From Achatina immaculata (taxonomy: Eukaryota > Mollusca > Gastropoda > Stylommatophora > Achatinidae), in the NCBI GenBank assembly GCA_009760885.1, contig CM019707.1, positions 33,402,645 through 33,466,644 on the forward strand: a DNA stretch of 64,000 bases, read 5' to 3'. The notes under the pieces are model-generated. The model had not been told where the DNA came from. It saw nothing but the letters and a program-made list of their open reading frames with translations, and did not search any database. A program made the position numbers and the translations under genes. Below are positions 11,137-22,733 of this stretch, piece after piece (position 1 is the stretch's first letter; each line of letters begins with the position of its first letter).

Positions 11137-12600
11137 AGGTTATATCTATAACACAAATACCATTTTATTGATGATCCGAATGAAGGCGAAGTTCATGAAG
11201 ATGACAACTGAGACCACAGGGGAGATAATAACATTAATAGTCACACAACTTCCCGGCGAGAACATCGTCGCCATACGGGAAACAAAGCCATGATAATGAA
11301 ACATACAAGAGCTTACATACTTACAAACTCAAGAAACAACTTCCGTCGAACGTGAACAATTCCATTTCTTAAAACATAACAACAGCTTCTCACAATACGG
11401 AGAACACACCAACTATGCAAATGTTTCATACATTCTACTTGAATTACTATACTTGTCACAACAAGAACAAAACCAGAAAACTCTACATGTTGACAACTAC
11501 TCATAGCTAAAAAGCTAACCATGGAAAACACTTCAAAGTTCTACATGACTTTGATCTTAATCCTGTCTCTAACTTGTGGCCCTAAATCATTCTCTGTTCA
11601 TCATACGATATCTTCCGCTCTCTCCCTAAAATAAGTTTTATAATCTCCCCTAAAAAATCCCAAGCAAATTACTTGTGCATGCTTTTTCTCAATCGCACGA
11701 GTTCCACTATCGACTCTAACCTTACTCTAGCTTCAGTACAGTTTCTCGAGCGAGACTACATTTTCTCTGGTGTACTAAATCACCCTATCACTGAGAACTA
11801 GAAATTTCTTAATTGTTACTCACGAGATTTTTACTCCTAAGTTCATGTGAGCTGTAAACAGACACTGGGGGGGGGGGGGGGGTTCTGCAAATATTCGTAC
11901 TTTTCTAGGTTATGAGCTTTTCACTGTGACTTATTCTGTCATATGCTTGTCCTACTGTCGTTTCTACTGCTGCTGCAATAATTATTTCTACTATTACATC
12001 GTTACATCTTCGCTATCATCATAAGAGTGCGCATTAATTACATTTTCTGTTAAGAGACGTCTTCTTCAACTATTTTTTTAACTGGCATCATCACCCGCTG
12101 TCTGGATCAGTAACGATTGTTGGACTGAAAAACGAAGTTCTCCCATCCTCCTACCGGAGTTTGTTCAAAAAGTTTCAATCCGATTTTTAAAATCATTTTA
12201 AAGGGTAAATCTGGACACTACACTCGAAGAATATCCCCGTGGTCCCCCCCTCTCTCAAACTAACCCACCCCTCTTTTCCACCCAGGTTTCCATCTTGGAT
12301 CTCCATGTTCGTTCACAGATATGACATCAAAGTATGAACTAGGAAACTAGGTCACGTCTTGTTTCCAAAATTATGCCGCGGTTTTGTTTAACAGTTAGAT
12401 CTAATTTAGGGAGTAGGGTGGAAAGGGTGTGTGTGTGTGGGGGGGGGGGAGCTGGGGTTGTATTTCTTGCTTCTAATGACAGCGTGATTGTATGTTGTGA
12501 TTTCCTTTGTATTTGTCATGTTTTTTTTATGTTCTTACCTAGGCCCAGGGTTCATTTTCTCACATGTTTTTATATTTTTAAAAATGTTTTTATGTTTTGA
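11137..12600. other. intronic stretch, nothing recognised
   Basis: Contains a poly-G run near 11868-11882 and a GT/G run near 12428-12450. No exon, repeat family or RNA gene was recognised. Confidence 0.5.
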
Positions 12601-12619
12601 AAGAAAATCAATAATATAT

Positions 12620-13445
12620 TTGGACTAGGATCAATGCTGAACTTGTCTTATGTGTTTGTTGTTGTTGTTGTTGTTGCTGTTTTGAAACAGGATGAATGCT
12701 GTACTTGCCACATATTTTAATGTCTTGATCTAGTGTTAGTGTTGAACCTGACACATATTTTTTTGGGTCCGAAATAAAGTCAGCGTTGTACTTGCCATAT
12801 GTTTTTATGTTCTGATCTTGGCTCAGTGTTGAACGTGCCATATGTTTTTATGTTCTGATCTTGGCTGATTGTTGAACTTGCCATAAGTTTATGTACTGAT
12901 CTTGGCTGATTGTTGAACTTGCCATAAGTTTATGTACTGATCTTGGCTGATTGTTGAACTTGCCATAAGTTTATGTACTGATCTTGGCTGAGTGTTAACC
13001 TTGCCATATGTTTTTATGTTCTGATCTTGGCTGAGTGTTGAACTTGCCATATGTTTTTATGTACTGATCTTGGCTCAGTGTTGAACTTGCCATATGTTTT
13101 TATGTTCTGATCTTGGCTGAGTGTTGAACTTGCCATATGTTTTTACGTACTGATCTTGGCTCAATGTTGAACTTGCCATAAGTTTTATGTTCTGATCTTG
13201 GCCCAGTGTTGAACTTGCCATATGTTTTTATGTACTGATCTTGGCTCAGTGTTGAACGTGCCATAAGTTTTATGTACTGATCTTGGCTCAGTGTTGAACT
13301 TGCCATAAGTTTATGTACTGATCTTGGCTGATTGTTGAACTTGCCATATGTTTTTATGTACTGATCTTGGCTGAGTGTTGAACTTGCCATATGTTTTTAT
13401 GTACTGATCTTGGCTCAGTGTTGAGCTTGCCATATGTTTTTATGG
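12620..13445 (+). repeat. ~44-bp array upstream of CCG exon, acceptor-like unit
   Basis: About nineteen units contain CTGATCTTGGCTCAGTGTTG and a TTGCCATATGTTTTTATGT spacer. The leftmost units are most divergent. One old unit reads CTTGATCTAGTGTTAGTG, close to the real acceptor TTTTGACCTAG of the CCG exon that starts 67 bp after the array. The array may derive from that boundary, but the match is partial. Open frames through it are repeat artefacts. Confidence 0.9.
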
Positions 13446-13511
13446 TGTAACTAACCCGTGATGAGTGCTGTGCTTACCATGGTGCTTTTTTGTGTGCATG
13501 TTTTGACCTAG

Positions 13512-13604
13512 ATACATTGCTGTGGCATCGTGGACCAGTATGACTTCCAGAGCGTCGAACTGAAATATTTTATGCTTGCCAAGAAGGAGAACATGACCCT
13601 CCTA
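13512..13604 (+). CDS. tetraspanin gene A, CCG exon
   Basis: The exon is 93 bp (31 codons), phase 0 at both ends, with acceptor GACCTAG and donor GTGAGT. It encodes IHCCGIVDQYDFQSVELKYF and onward, carrying the CCG motif that defines tetraspanins and forms disulfides with later cysteines of the large loop. The gene B exon at 61557-61649 has exactly the same length and phase and shares CCGIVD-YDFQ. Confidence 0.92.
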
Positions 13605-14509
13605 GTGAGTCAACACTGCAGCACACAACTGTTGATAGGGAGTAGAGCTGGGCATTGCTCGGTTATTTAGGAACCGAATCTTGCGCGCAAGCGGTTAGTA
13701 AGTACTCATGGAGCCGATTGCTGGAGTTATTTCCCTTGGGTATTTTGGGGTTTGGGGCGGTGATAGAGAGGAGAAGACAATTTAGGACGAGTTTATTAAC
13801 GAGCACACAATTGTCATGCTTCAGTTAATATTTTAATCATTCAAAAATGTACAGGACAAAGAAACAAAGAAAGAAGATAAAATATAAATTCGCATGAACG
13901 CTATGTAACAAATAAGAGTGGAAAAAAAGGAAGGGAGAGAGAGAGAGAGAGAGAGAGAGAGCACATATATGTGACTTGCATAACGCTGAGTCCAAGAGTG
14001 TATGTGGGGGAGTTATGTGAATGTTTAAATGAAGAATTGAAAGTGTGTTGGTAGTAAATCTGAGGATGAGGAAAGCCAAAAGGAGAAAGGGGGGATATAA
14101 TGGTGATCAAGCAGAGAAAAGGGTTGGTGGAACAGATTAATGTGCTTGGTAGAGGGTTTGTAATCTTGTACAGTGAGGGTTTGGGTTATGAGTTACAGGT
14201 GAGGAAAGAGTAGAGCTTTGTAGAGAGGGAATAATGGCTGTACAGAAAGGGAATGTTAAAGCTGATTTTCAAATTTACTCGTTAACTACTAAAGCTGTTC
14301 CTACTTCTCTTTTAAATAGTTGAACATTTTATTATCACAACTTTACTGCAGTGACTTTATGTATGTTTATATAGTTAGTCCTAGGTATACTTATACCCAA
14401 AAACTATTCCTATGATGGGAAATATGAGCGATGTTTAGCAAATAAGGCAAACGAAAATTTCCCCACAAATATACCACACGTCTCTACACAGAACTGATGT
14501 AAGGTCTTT

Positions 14510-14995
14510 GAGTGATTATTTACCCATAACTTTCACACTAAAACACTCCGGACTATTATTTACACATAGCCTTCACATTAAAACACGCTAGACCATTATT
14601 TACGCATAACGTTCACAGTAAAATACGCCGGACTATTATTTACACATAACTTTCACAGTAAAACACGCCGGACTATTATTTACACATAACTTTCACAGTA
14701 AAACACGCCGGACTATTATTTATGCATAACGTTCACAGTAAAACACGCCGGACTATTATTTACACATAACTTTCACAGTAAAACACGCCGGACTATTATT
14801 TATGCATAACGTTCACAGTAAAACACGCCGGACTATTATTTATGCATAACTTTCACAGTAAAACACGCCGGACTATTATTTATGCATAACTTTCACAGTA
14901 AAACACGCCGGACTATTATTTACACATAACTTTCACAGTAAAACATGCCGGACCATTATTTACACATAACTTTCATAGTAAAACATGCTGGACTG
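14510..14995. repeat. 40-bp tandem repeat, ~12 copies
   Basis: The unit contains CACAGTAAAACACGCCGGAC and ATTATTTACACATAACTTT. The alternating ACACATAACTTT and ATGCATAACGTT variants are scattered rather than blocked. It lies inside the TIR element 13641-17004. Confidence 0.93.
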
Positions 14996-15242
14996 CATGA
15001 ATGAAGTAAATAAATTAACGGAGATTCACAAAAAAAAATGTTATAACATTTTTTATGGGGACGCCAATGTGTTCAACGTTAAGAAATAACACCAGCACCC
15101 CTGCAGAAATATATGGCTACTGTGGTTTCAATAGCTCATCATTTAATACTGAAGGAGTAAAGGCTCTAATGTGTGTTGTAAAAGGTGAGAGAGGGAAAAG
15201 GAGGGGGATGCTGGTGAGTGACATCGCGATGACGGTTTCTTT

Positions 15243-16775
15243 TGATCTCAGGACTTTCCCTCTATCACACACCAGCCAGACTTTCAGTCTCTCCCTCTCT
15301 ATCATACACCAGCCTGACTTTTAGTCTCTCCCTCTATCACATACCAGCCTGACTTTTAGACTCTCCCTCTATCACACACCAGCCTGACTTTTAGTCTCTC
15401 CCTCTATCACACACCAGCCTGACTTTCAGACTCTCCCTCTATCACACACGAGCCTGACTTTCAGTCTCTCCCTCTATCACACACCAGCCTGACTTTCAGT
15501 CTCTCCCTCTATCACACACCAGCCTGACTTTCAGTCTCTCCCTCTATCACACACCAGCTTGACTTTCAGACTCTCCCTCTATCACACCAGCCTGACTTTC
15601 AGACTCTCCCTCTATCACACACCAGCCTGACTTTCAGACTCTCCTTCTATCACACACCAGCCTGACTTTCAGACTCTCCCTCTATCACACCAGCCTGACT
15701 TTCAGTCTCCCTCTATCACACACCAGCCTGACTTTCAGACTCTCCCTCTATCACACACCAGCCTGACTTTCAGACTCTCCCTCTATCACACCAGCCTGAC
15801 TTTCAGTCTCTCCCTCTATCACACACCAGCCTGACTTTCAGTCTCTCCCTCTATCACACACCAGCCTGACTTTCAGTCTCTCCCTCTATCACACACCAGC
15901 CTGACTTTCAGACTCTCCCTCTCTATCACACACCAGCCTGACTTTTAGAATCTCCCTCTATCACACACCAGCCTGACGTTCAGACTATTCCTCTATCACA
16001 CACCAGCCTGACTTTCAGACTCTCCCTCTATCACACCAGCCTGACTTTCAGTCTCTCCCTCTATCACACACCAGCCTGACTTTCAGACTCTCCCTCTATC
16101 ACACACCAGCCTGACTTTCAGACTCTCCCTCTATCACACCAGCCTGACTTTCAGTCTCTCCCTCTATCACACACCAGCCTGACTTTCAGACTCTCCCTCT
16201 ATCACACACCAGCCTGACTTTCAGTCTCTCCCTCTATCACACACCAGCCTGACTTTCAGACTCTCCCTCTATCACACACCAGCTTGACTTTCAGACTCTC
16301 CCTCTATCAAACACCAGCCTGACTTTCAGACTCTCCTTCTATCACACACCAGCTTGACTTTCAGACTCTCCCTCTATCACACACCAGCCTGACTTTCAGA
16401 CTCTCCCTCTATCACACACCAGCCTGACTTTCAGTCTCTCCCTCTATCACACACCAGCCTGACTTTCAGTCTCTCCCTCTATCACACACCAGCCTGACTT
16501 TCAGACTCTCCCTCTATCACACACCAGCCTGACTTTCAGACTCTCCCTCTATCACACACCAGCCTGACTTTCAGTCTCTCCCTCTATCACACACCAGCCT
16601 GACTTTCAGTCTCTCCCTCTATCACACACCAGCTTGACTTTCAGACTCTCCCTCTATCACACACCAGCCTGACTTTCAGACTCTCCCTCTATCACACACC
16701 AGCCTGACTTTCAGACTCTCCCTCTATCACACACCAGCCTGACTTTCAGACTCTCCCTCTATCACACACCAACAC
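15243..16775. repeat. 35-bp satellite, ~43 copies
   Basis: A highly homogeneous 1.5 kb array. The unit joins CTCTCCCTCTATCACACAC with CAGCCTGACTTTCAGA; units alternate GTCTCT and GACTCT, and some lack ACAC. The pyrimidine run followed by CAG resembles a 3' splice site. It lies inside the TIR element. Confidence 0.95.
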
Positions 16776-17148
16776 GTCTACGCTATTGATATTAACAAGC
16801 AAACATTTCTACAAAACGGGTCTATTCATATCTAGAACCGATTTGGATTCAGTTTTATAAATCAATTCAAAGTGGATACTACTTTGTATCAGTAATCGGG
16901 TTGTAACTGGAATCGGTTTGCAAGAACCGAGTACCCGCTTTTATTTGAAGACTTTTGCCTAACGAAAGAATCGGTTCCTAATTCGGTTCCTGTTCAGCTC
17001 TACTATGATGTCTTTGTTATGTTTGATTTTTCTTGCAAATGTTATTGCCATTTCTGTGTTCTGTTACAGGAGAAATGATGAAAGTGCTCAGAAACAAGGG
17101 ATACACATAGAGGAAAGAAGGGAACAAATCTAAGAACTGGGATGAACT

Positions 17149-19286
17149 TCATTCATTCATTCCTTTGCATGTCCCTTGCGGAACTTTGCCTCCCAAACAG
17201 CACTCCTGTAGGCCTCTCGGTTGTGAGCAAGATGGCCTGCTGCTGCTGCATCCATTTCCAGATCATCAACGATGTCTTGCAGCCATCTTCGTTTCGGTCT
17301 TCCTCTTTTTCTTTTTCCCATTATGTATCCTTCCAATACGGTCTTCTCTAAATTATCATGACGTTTAATGTGGCCAAAATATTTAAGTTTTCTCTCTTTA
17401 ATCCTCTTTACTAGCCAGCCTTCTTCAATATTAAGCTCTTGTAGTATAGATATATTTGTTCTTTTTTGTGTCCACGATATCTGGAGAACTCTTCTATAGC
17501 ATTTACATTCAAAGGCATTTATGTGCTTCTCAGCTGTTTTGTTAAGTGTCCAGGTCTCACAGGCATATGTTGCGATAGGAAAGATGCATGCCCTTAAAAA
17601 TCTTATTTTTGTGGTTCTGTCTGCTCCTCTCCACAGATTCTTTATTTGTTTTACTTTCTGAAGAGCAATAGATGTCCTCCGTTTAATTTCCCTCATTGTA
17701 TCTCCATTATTAGTTAGTAGTGATCCAAGATATTCAAAACTCTCCACTTCTTCCAGTTTTTCCTCATTGATACATATTTCAGTTGCCTTGTTTGTTTTGT
17801 CAGTTGTCATCACTTTAGTTTTCTTTGCATTAAGATAGAGGTTCTGCTCTTCGCTGTTCTTGACGACTGACATAATTAGTTTTTCCATTCCTTCTTGTGT
17901 TGTGGACAGCAATACTGTGTCATCAGCATATCTAATCTCTGGTATTTCATAACCTCCAACTGTTATGGCATCGTAATATTCTTTGTCTACATCTTCTCTA
18001 ACATTCCTCATTATATTTTCAGTATACAAGTTAAATAAGTAGGGTGACAATATGCACCCCTGACGGACCCCTTGTTTTATGTCAAACCAACTTGTTGTTT
18101 CACCATTTATTCTTACTGCTGCTTGTTGGTCTAAATACAGCAGTGATGTTAATTGTATCAAATGTGTTGGAAATCCCATTTTTTCCATTATTTCCCAAAG
18201 TTTCTGGTGTTGTACACAATCAAATGCCTTTGAGTAGTCTATAAAGGATAAATATAGATTCACATTAAACTCCCTGCATTTCTCTATTATTAATCTTAGA
18301 TTGAATATATGATCTCTTGATCCTCTTCCTTGCCTGAAGCCAGCTTGGACCATATTGACTTCTTCTTCTATTTTCTTTCGAAGTCTACCCATTATGATTT
18401 TTAACAGAATTTTACTGGCATGACTAATCAGTTCAATAGTTCTGTAGTTGGTGCATAATTTCAGGTTACCCTTTTTTGGCAGTGGTATGAATACAGTTCT
18501 TTTCCAATCTTTTGGCCAAATACCTGAATGCCATATCTTTTTACATAGTGCATGATAGATTGCTGCACACTCCTTTCCTCCTGCTTTAATAAATTCAGCG
18601 GTTATCTCATCACATCCTGGTGATTTACCATTTTTCAGACTCTTTATTGCCCTTAAAACTTCTTCCATTGTCGGCTCGGGTTCTTTCTCCTCCAATAATA
18701 ATTCACACTGTTGATATCTGCTTCCACAGTCGGTTGTTTCATACATTCTTTTGCAATATTCCTTCCATCTTTCCAGAATTTCCTCTGTCTCTGTCAGGGT
18801 ATTCCCCATCTCATCACAAATTACATTTAGCTTAGGTGTGACATTTCTCGTCAATGTCTTCATTTCTTTAAACATTTCACTATCTCTTCCACGCCTCTGA
18901 TGTTCTTCTATTCTTTCACAACAATCTTGTATGTATTGTTTTTTGTCTTTTCTTATGTTTCTTCGTACTTCTTTTGTTAAAGTTTTATATTTATCTTTGT
19001 TGTTGTTTGTCACTCTCCATTGCGTCTTCATTTCTCTACATTGTTTTATCAGTTCTAGTGTACCTGCTGTGATCCATCTATTCCTTTGTGTTTTCTTTAC
19101 TGGAACCATGTCTTTAGCTGTTGTTACTAAGATATCTTTGGCCTGCGTAGCCAATTCATCTGGTGTCATCTCTTCCTGTACAGCCATCAGGATTTCGAAA
19201 CGGTTCTTCACTTCTATACCGTATTGTTCTGGTATATTTGTAAGGTCAAAGCGGAGTGGTCTTGATCCCATAACTATCTTTTTTAT
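17149..19286 (-). mobile_element. RTE-A LINE, young 5'-truncated insertion
   Basis: 2.1 kb with the family 3' end and a (GAAT)n tail (CATTCATTCATTC on plus) at the left. A perfect 12-bp direct repeat CTGGGATGAACT flanks it at 17137-17148 and 19287-19298. The 5' truncation removes the endonuclease; the whole remaining ORF is open. It is the longest and best preserved copy in the window and can serve as the reference for the family. Confidence 0.93.
17157..19271 (-). CDS. RTE-A reverse transcriptase, C-terminal 704 residues
   Basis: The uninterrupted frame carries the RT core: LPKKGN (residues ~264-269), the first catalytic Asp in FIDYSKAFD (~343-351), GVRQGCILSP (~401-410) and the catalytic RYADD box (~447-451). 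After these come the YLGSLLTNNGD segment and a C-terminal domain with CETWTLNKTAEKHI, CKCYRRVLQISW and basic KRKRGRPKRRW. Order and spacing match RTE/BovB-type LINE proteins, which prime reverse transcription at a nicked target. The apurinic endonuclease domain that should precede is cut off by the 5' truncation. The first Met is simply the first one in the truncated frame, not a true start. No stop or frameshift suggests recent insertion; it is not expected to be autonomous. Confidence 0.9.
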   Translation of the reverse strand: MGSRPLRFDLTNIPEQYGIEVKNRFEILMAVQEEMTPDELATQAKDILVTTAKDMVPVKKTQRNRWITAGTLELIKQCREMKTQWRVTNNNKDKYKTLTKEVRRNIRKDKKQYIQDCCERIEEHQRRGRDSEMFKEMKTLTRNVTPKLNVICDEMGNTLTETEEILERWKEYCKRMYETTDCGSRYQQCELLLEEKEPEPTMEEVLRAIKSLKNGKSPGCDEITAEFIKAGGKECAAIYHALCKKIWHSGIWPKDWKRTVFIPLPKKGNLKLCTNYRTIELISHASKILLKIIMGRLRKKIEEEVNMVQAGFRQGRGSRDHIFNLRLIIEKCREFNVNLYLSFIDYSKAFDCVQHQKLWEIMEKMGFPTHLIQLTSLLYLDQQAAVRINGETTSWFDIKQGVRQGCILSPYLFNLYTENIMRNVREDVDKEYYDAITVGGYEIPEIRYADDTVLLSTTQEGMEKLIMSVVKNSEEQNLYLNAKKTKVMTTDKTNKATEICINEEKLEEVESFEYLGSLLTNNGDTMREIKRRTSIALQKVKQIKNLWRGADRTTKIRFLRACIFPIATYACETWTLNKTAEKHINAFECKCYRRVLQISWTQKRTNISILQELNIEEGWLVKRIKERKLKYFGHIKRHDNLEKTVLEGYIMGKRKRGRPKRRWLQDIVDDLEMDAAAAGHLAHNREAYRSAVWEAKFRKGHAKE

Positions 19287-19599
19287 CTGGGATGAACTGC
19301 ATAAACTAAATACGTGGCCTAAGATTGACGGGCAATGATATGTGCTATATCTCTGGCATAATTAAAGCGAAATTTGATGGAGATTCTTGAAAAAAAAAAC
19401 TGGAAAAAAATATTTAACATAAGAGAGAAATGAATAAAAGTTACAAATAAAGAGAAAGTGCAAGCCTAATATGTGTATTCCTACGCCAAATGGGCCAACA
19501 ACCGCCTGCCTCAAGGCCAATGTTTCATCATGACTCGCGGATATCACTTGAAATAGAATTACTTTTTACTCCACGTAGTCGCGTAATTATTACTTTCTG

Positions 19600-19815
19600 A
19601 CTGCTACTTCTAAATAATACTTTTGACTGCTAAAACTAAATATTATTTTAAGACTGCTAGTTCTAAACATTACATTGTGACTATTAGTCCCAAACATTAC
19701 TTTGTGACTGCTAGTTCTAAACATTACTTTGTGACTATTAGTTCTAAACATTACTTTGTGACTGCTAGTTTTAAACAGATTACTTTTGCACTGGTATTTT
19801 AAATATTACTTTCTT
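19600..19815. repeat. ~36-bp tandem repeat
   Basis: Five or six imperfect units contain GACTGCTAGTTCTAAACATT or GACTATTAG variants. The flanks 19299-19600 and 19815-20040 hold nothing recognised. Confidence 0.8.
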
Positions 19816-20044
19816 ACTGTATCGTGCTAAACATTACTTCTGTGCCTTCTTATTATAAATTTTGCTTTTCGACTGATAATTCTAAATATTAATTTCTGTT
19901 CCAAATACAAAAGAGGTATTTTAAATATTCCATAAAACATTTGCTGGAGATCCGTTGTACGGACTGTTGAAGGGTTACATAAAAAATAAATGAAAAAGTT
20001 GTCAATGTTACAATTATTGAAAAGAACAGCTAAATTTTTTGTAC

Positions 20045-21430
20045 ATGTTGTGAAAAGATAGAAGTTAGAGAACTTAGACATGTGATAAGAAGATACAAAG
20101 TTAGAGAACTTAGACATGTGATAAGAAGATACAAAGTTAGAGAACTTGGACATGAGAAGACATAAGTTAGAGAACTTGGACATGAGAAGACAGAAGTTAG
20201 AGAACTTGGACATGAGATGACGAAAGTTACAGAACTTGGACCTGAGAAGACATAAGTTGGAGAACTTGGAAATGAGAATACAGAAGTTAGAGAATTTAGA
20301 CATGAGAAGACAGAAGTTAGAGAAGTTGGATATGAGAAGACTTAAGTTAGAGAACTTGGACATGCAAAGACATATATTATACATGAGAAGACTTAAGTTA
20401 GAGAACTTGGACATGCAAAGACTTATGTTATACATGAGAAGACTTAAGTTAGAGAACTTGGTCATGAGAGGACAGAAGTTCGGGAACTTGGTCATTTGTT
20501 GAAAAGACAAAAGTTAGAGATCTTGGACATGAGAAGACAAAAGCTAGAGATCTTGGACATGAAAAGACAGACGTTAGATATCTTGGACATGAAAAGACAA
20601 AAGTTATAGATCTTGGACACGAGAAGACAAAAGTTAGAGATCTTGGCCATGAGAAGACAGAATTTAGAAAACTTGGACATGAAAAGACAAATGTTAGAGA
20701 TCTTGGACATGAAAAGACAGAAGTTAGAGATCTTGGACATGAAAAGACAGAATTTAGAAAACTTGGACATGAGAAGACAGAATTTAGAGAACTTGGACAT
20801 GAGAAGACATACGTTAGGGAACTTTGACATGAGAAGACATACCTTGGACATGATAAGACATAATTTGGACATGAAAAGACAGAAATTAGAGATCTTGGGC
20901 ATGAGAAGACATATGTTAAAGATCTTGGACATGCGAAGACATATATTAGAGATCTTGGACATGAGAAGACAGATGTTAGAGAACTTGACCGTATGATGAG
21001 AGGACAGAAGCTAGAGAACTTGGACATGTGATGAGAGGACATAAGTTAGAAAACTTGGACATGAGAGGACATAAGTTAGAAAACTTGGATATGAGAAGAC
21101 ATAAGTTAGAAAACTTGGACATGTGATGAGAGGACATAACTTAGAAAACTTGGACATGTGATGGGAGGACATATGTTAGAAAACTTGGACATGAGAGGAC
21201 ATAAGTTAGAAAACTTGGACATAAGAGGACATAAGTTAGAAAACTTAGACATGTGATGGGAGGACATAAGTTAGAAAAATTGGACATGTGATGAGACGAC
21301 ATAATTTAGAAAACTTGGACATGTGATGGGAGGACATAAGTTAGAAAACTTGGACATGAGAGAACATAAGTTAGAAAACTTGGACATTTGATGAGAGGAC
21401 ATAAGGTAGAAAACTTGGACATGAGATGAG
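20045..21430. repeat. ~1.4 kb array of GACATGAGAAGACA units
   Basis: About 40 units of 32-38 bp join AGTTAGAGAACTTGGACATG to AGAAGACA or AGAGGACA. Subfamilies (AGAGATCTTGG centre, AGAAAACTTGG right) are grouped, as expected from local unequal exchange. Because unit length is often near 36, open frames run through on both strands; none looks like a gene. Confidence 0.95.
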
Positions 21431-21965
21431 ATTCTAGAAGTTGAGAATCTAGGTAAGGAGTAGGACCACGTCCATAGAAGCAAAAGTAAGAAAAGAGTTC
21501 TACCACAACATCTTGCATTTCGTTACATACGACAGAGCGGAGGTGTCGTTTTCTAGACATCAGTGAGAAACAAAATTCTTTAATGACAAAAATAGATAAG
21601 AAGGCTAATTTTAAAAATAAATACATAACATGAAAGTGGGCGCGAAGACTGCCCGGCTGGCAATCAATGGTCCATATCTGACATGCTATTGTCATGGTTG
21701 GTGAACCATAGCTAACCATGACCATGTCCCACCTCATTGTTAGTAACCCTCATTTACAGGCAGAGCTTAGCTAAGTGGGTTAGGGATCGTCATAGTCCAC
21801 ATGGTGGTGGACTCTGTCGAGGAAGCATTGCATACCCTCTGCTTTTGTAGCTGCACTCAAGGACTGAAAAAAATAGCCTCCACAACCCGCTCCTAATCCG
21901 ACACTATACCATGCCTCATCTTCACCAGCCGCAACAGATTAAAAGATACGAGCTCGCAGTTCCAA
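21431..21965. other. intronic stretch, nothing recognised
   Basis: Unique-looking sequence between a satellite and a SINE. The segment around 21770-21900 has dispersed-repeat character (GGTGGTGGACTCTGTCGAGG), but there is no second copy in the window to confirm that. Confidence 0.4.
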
Positions 21966-22272
21966 AGGTAAAGATAAGGTAAAGGTAAGGTAAAGGTAAG
22001 GTAAAGGTAAGGTAAAGGTAAGGTAAAGGTAACCCTGCTATGTCTTAGAGGCACATAGGGATATGGTGTTAGTGCCCATATTTTCCTTGACCTGTCGACA
22101 CACTAGAGAGCGGTGTGGTCAGTATCACGGCTGGGCCACCTTTCTTTCTCCAACTCCAGAAGTCAGATACCAAGTTCTACAGCTGGGTGACTGGGGCGCC
22201 TCAGGCCGGATTCGAACCCTCGACATTCGCCACGAGAGACCAGTGCACTAACCACTTCGCCACTCAAACACC
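21966..22272 (-). mobile_element. tRNA-headed SINE, copy 1
   Basis: Read on the minus strand, it starts with a tRNA-like head: an A-box-like GGCGAAGTGGTTAGTGCA and a B-box GGTTCGAATCC variant. A ~180-bp unrelated body follows, and then a long (CCTTAC/CTTTAC)n tail (plus GGTAAAGGTAAG, 21966-22031). It shares about 80% of positions by eye with the copy at 41673-41927. A short GCAGTT repeat at both flanks may be a worn target-site duplication. Confidence 0.85.
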
Positions 22273-22643
22273 GGCAGTTTCAGGGAGACTGAAAAGAAAA
22301 GAAAAAAAAAACTTGAAACTGTGGAGAAGAACTGGATGGAAGGCAGAAAGATACTGGCAAAGACCGTGTCAAATGGAGCGACTGTATCTATGTGTTACTA
22401 GATGGTGAAGAGGCGGGTGTTTATATTGTTGCTGTCTTTAGACTTACGGGAAATTGATATGGGTAAAAATTTGCTTTGTCAGTGCGACACGTGGTGCAAG
22501 GGGAAAATAAAACACTGCAAAATATGATTTTATGTCGTGCTATCAAAATTATTCTCAAGAGTCTGTGAACATGAAACCTTACTTTCAGTACTATCACAGA
22601 GAATTGTGTCTAATTTTTCACAAACCGTGAACTCCAAATAAAG

Positions 22644-22733
22644 GTACCACCGACCTGTTGTACTCCTAACCACTTTGAAAAGGGAGTCGAGGATGTGATA
22701 GACTGTGCCTCCTCAGCTACAGGAATATTTAAG
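22644..22733 (+). CDS. tetraspanin gene A, PPTCC exon
   Basis: The exon is 90 bp (30 codons), phase 0 at both ends, with acceptor AAATAAAG and donor GTAGCA. It encodes VPPTCC at the start, then FEKGVEDVIDC and ends GIFK. The CC pair and the later Cys supply the second half of the large-loop disulfides. The gene B exon at 59083-59172 is the same length and shares VPPTCC, FEKG and the DC motif. The acceptor has a poor pyrimidine tract, so it was set mainly by the match to gene B and by frame continuity. It was missed by simple ORF length because it is so short. Confidence 0.9.

Larger units (their letters stand above)
13641..17004. mobile_element. non-autonomous DNA element with TIRs, filled with satellites
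   Basis: The left end AGTAGAGCTG is the inverse of the right end CAGCTCTACT. Further in, TTAGGAACCGAATCTT at the left matches, inverted, TTAGGAACCGATTCTT at the right, giving imperfect inverted repeats of about 40 bp. The 3.36 kb between holds no transposase, only two satellite arrays and a (GA)n run at 13940-13963. A start like TAGAGCTGGGCA is reminiscent of hAT-type elements, but I found no clear 8-bp target-site duplication, so the superfamily is open. It sits in the CCG-PPTCC intron of gene A. Confidence 0.65.

Noticed and set aside
11137..11860. Possible LTR related to the insertion at 45600-46368
   Set aside because: A CCCGGCG...ACATCGTCGCCATACGGG-like phrase is similar in both, but the ends and order do not align well enough by eye.
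20449..21042. Repetitive protein of ~200 residues
   Set aside because: Open only because the tandem unit is near a multiple of three; both strands are open, and there is no start, signal or splice support.
22115..22272. tRNA gene suggested by GGTTCGAATCC-type B box
   Set aside because: No complete cloverleaf; the sequence continues into a shared body and a simple tail, and it is flanked by a duplication in copy 2, so it is a SINE head.
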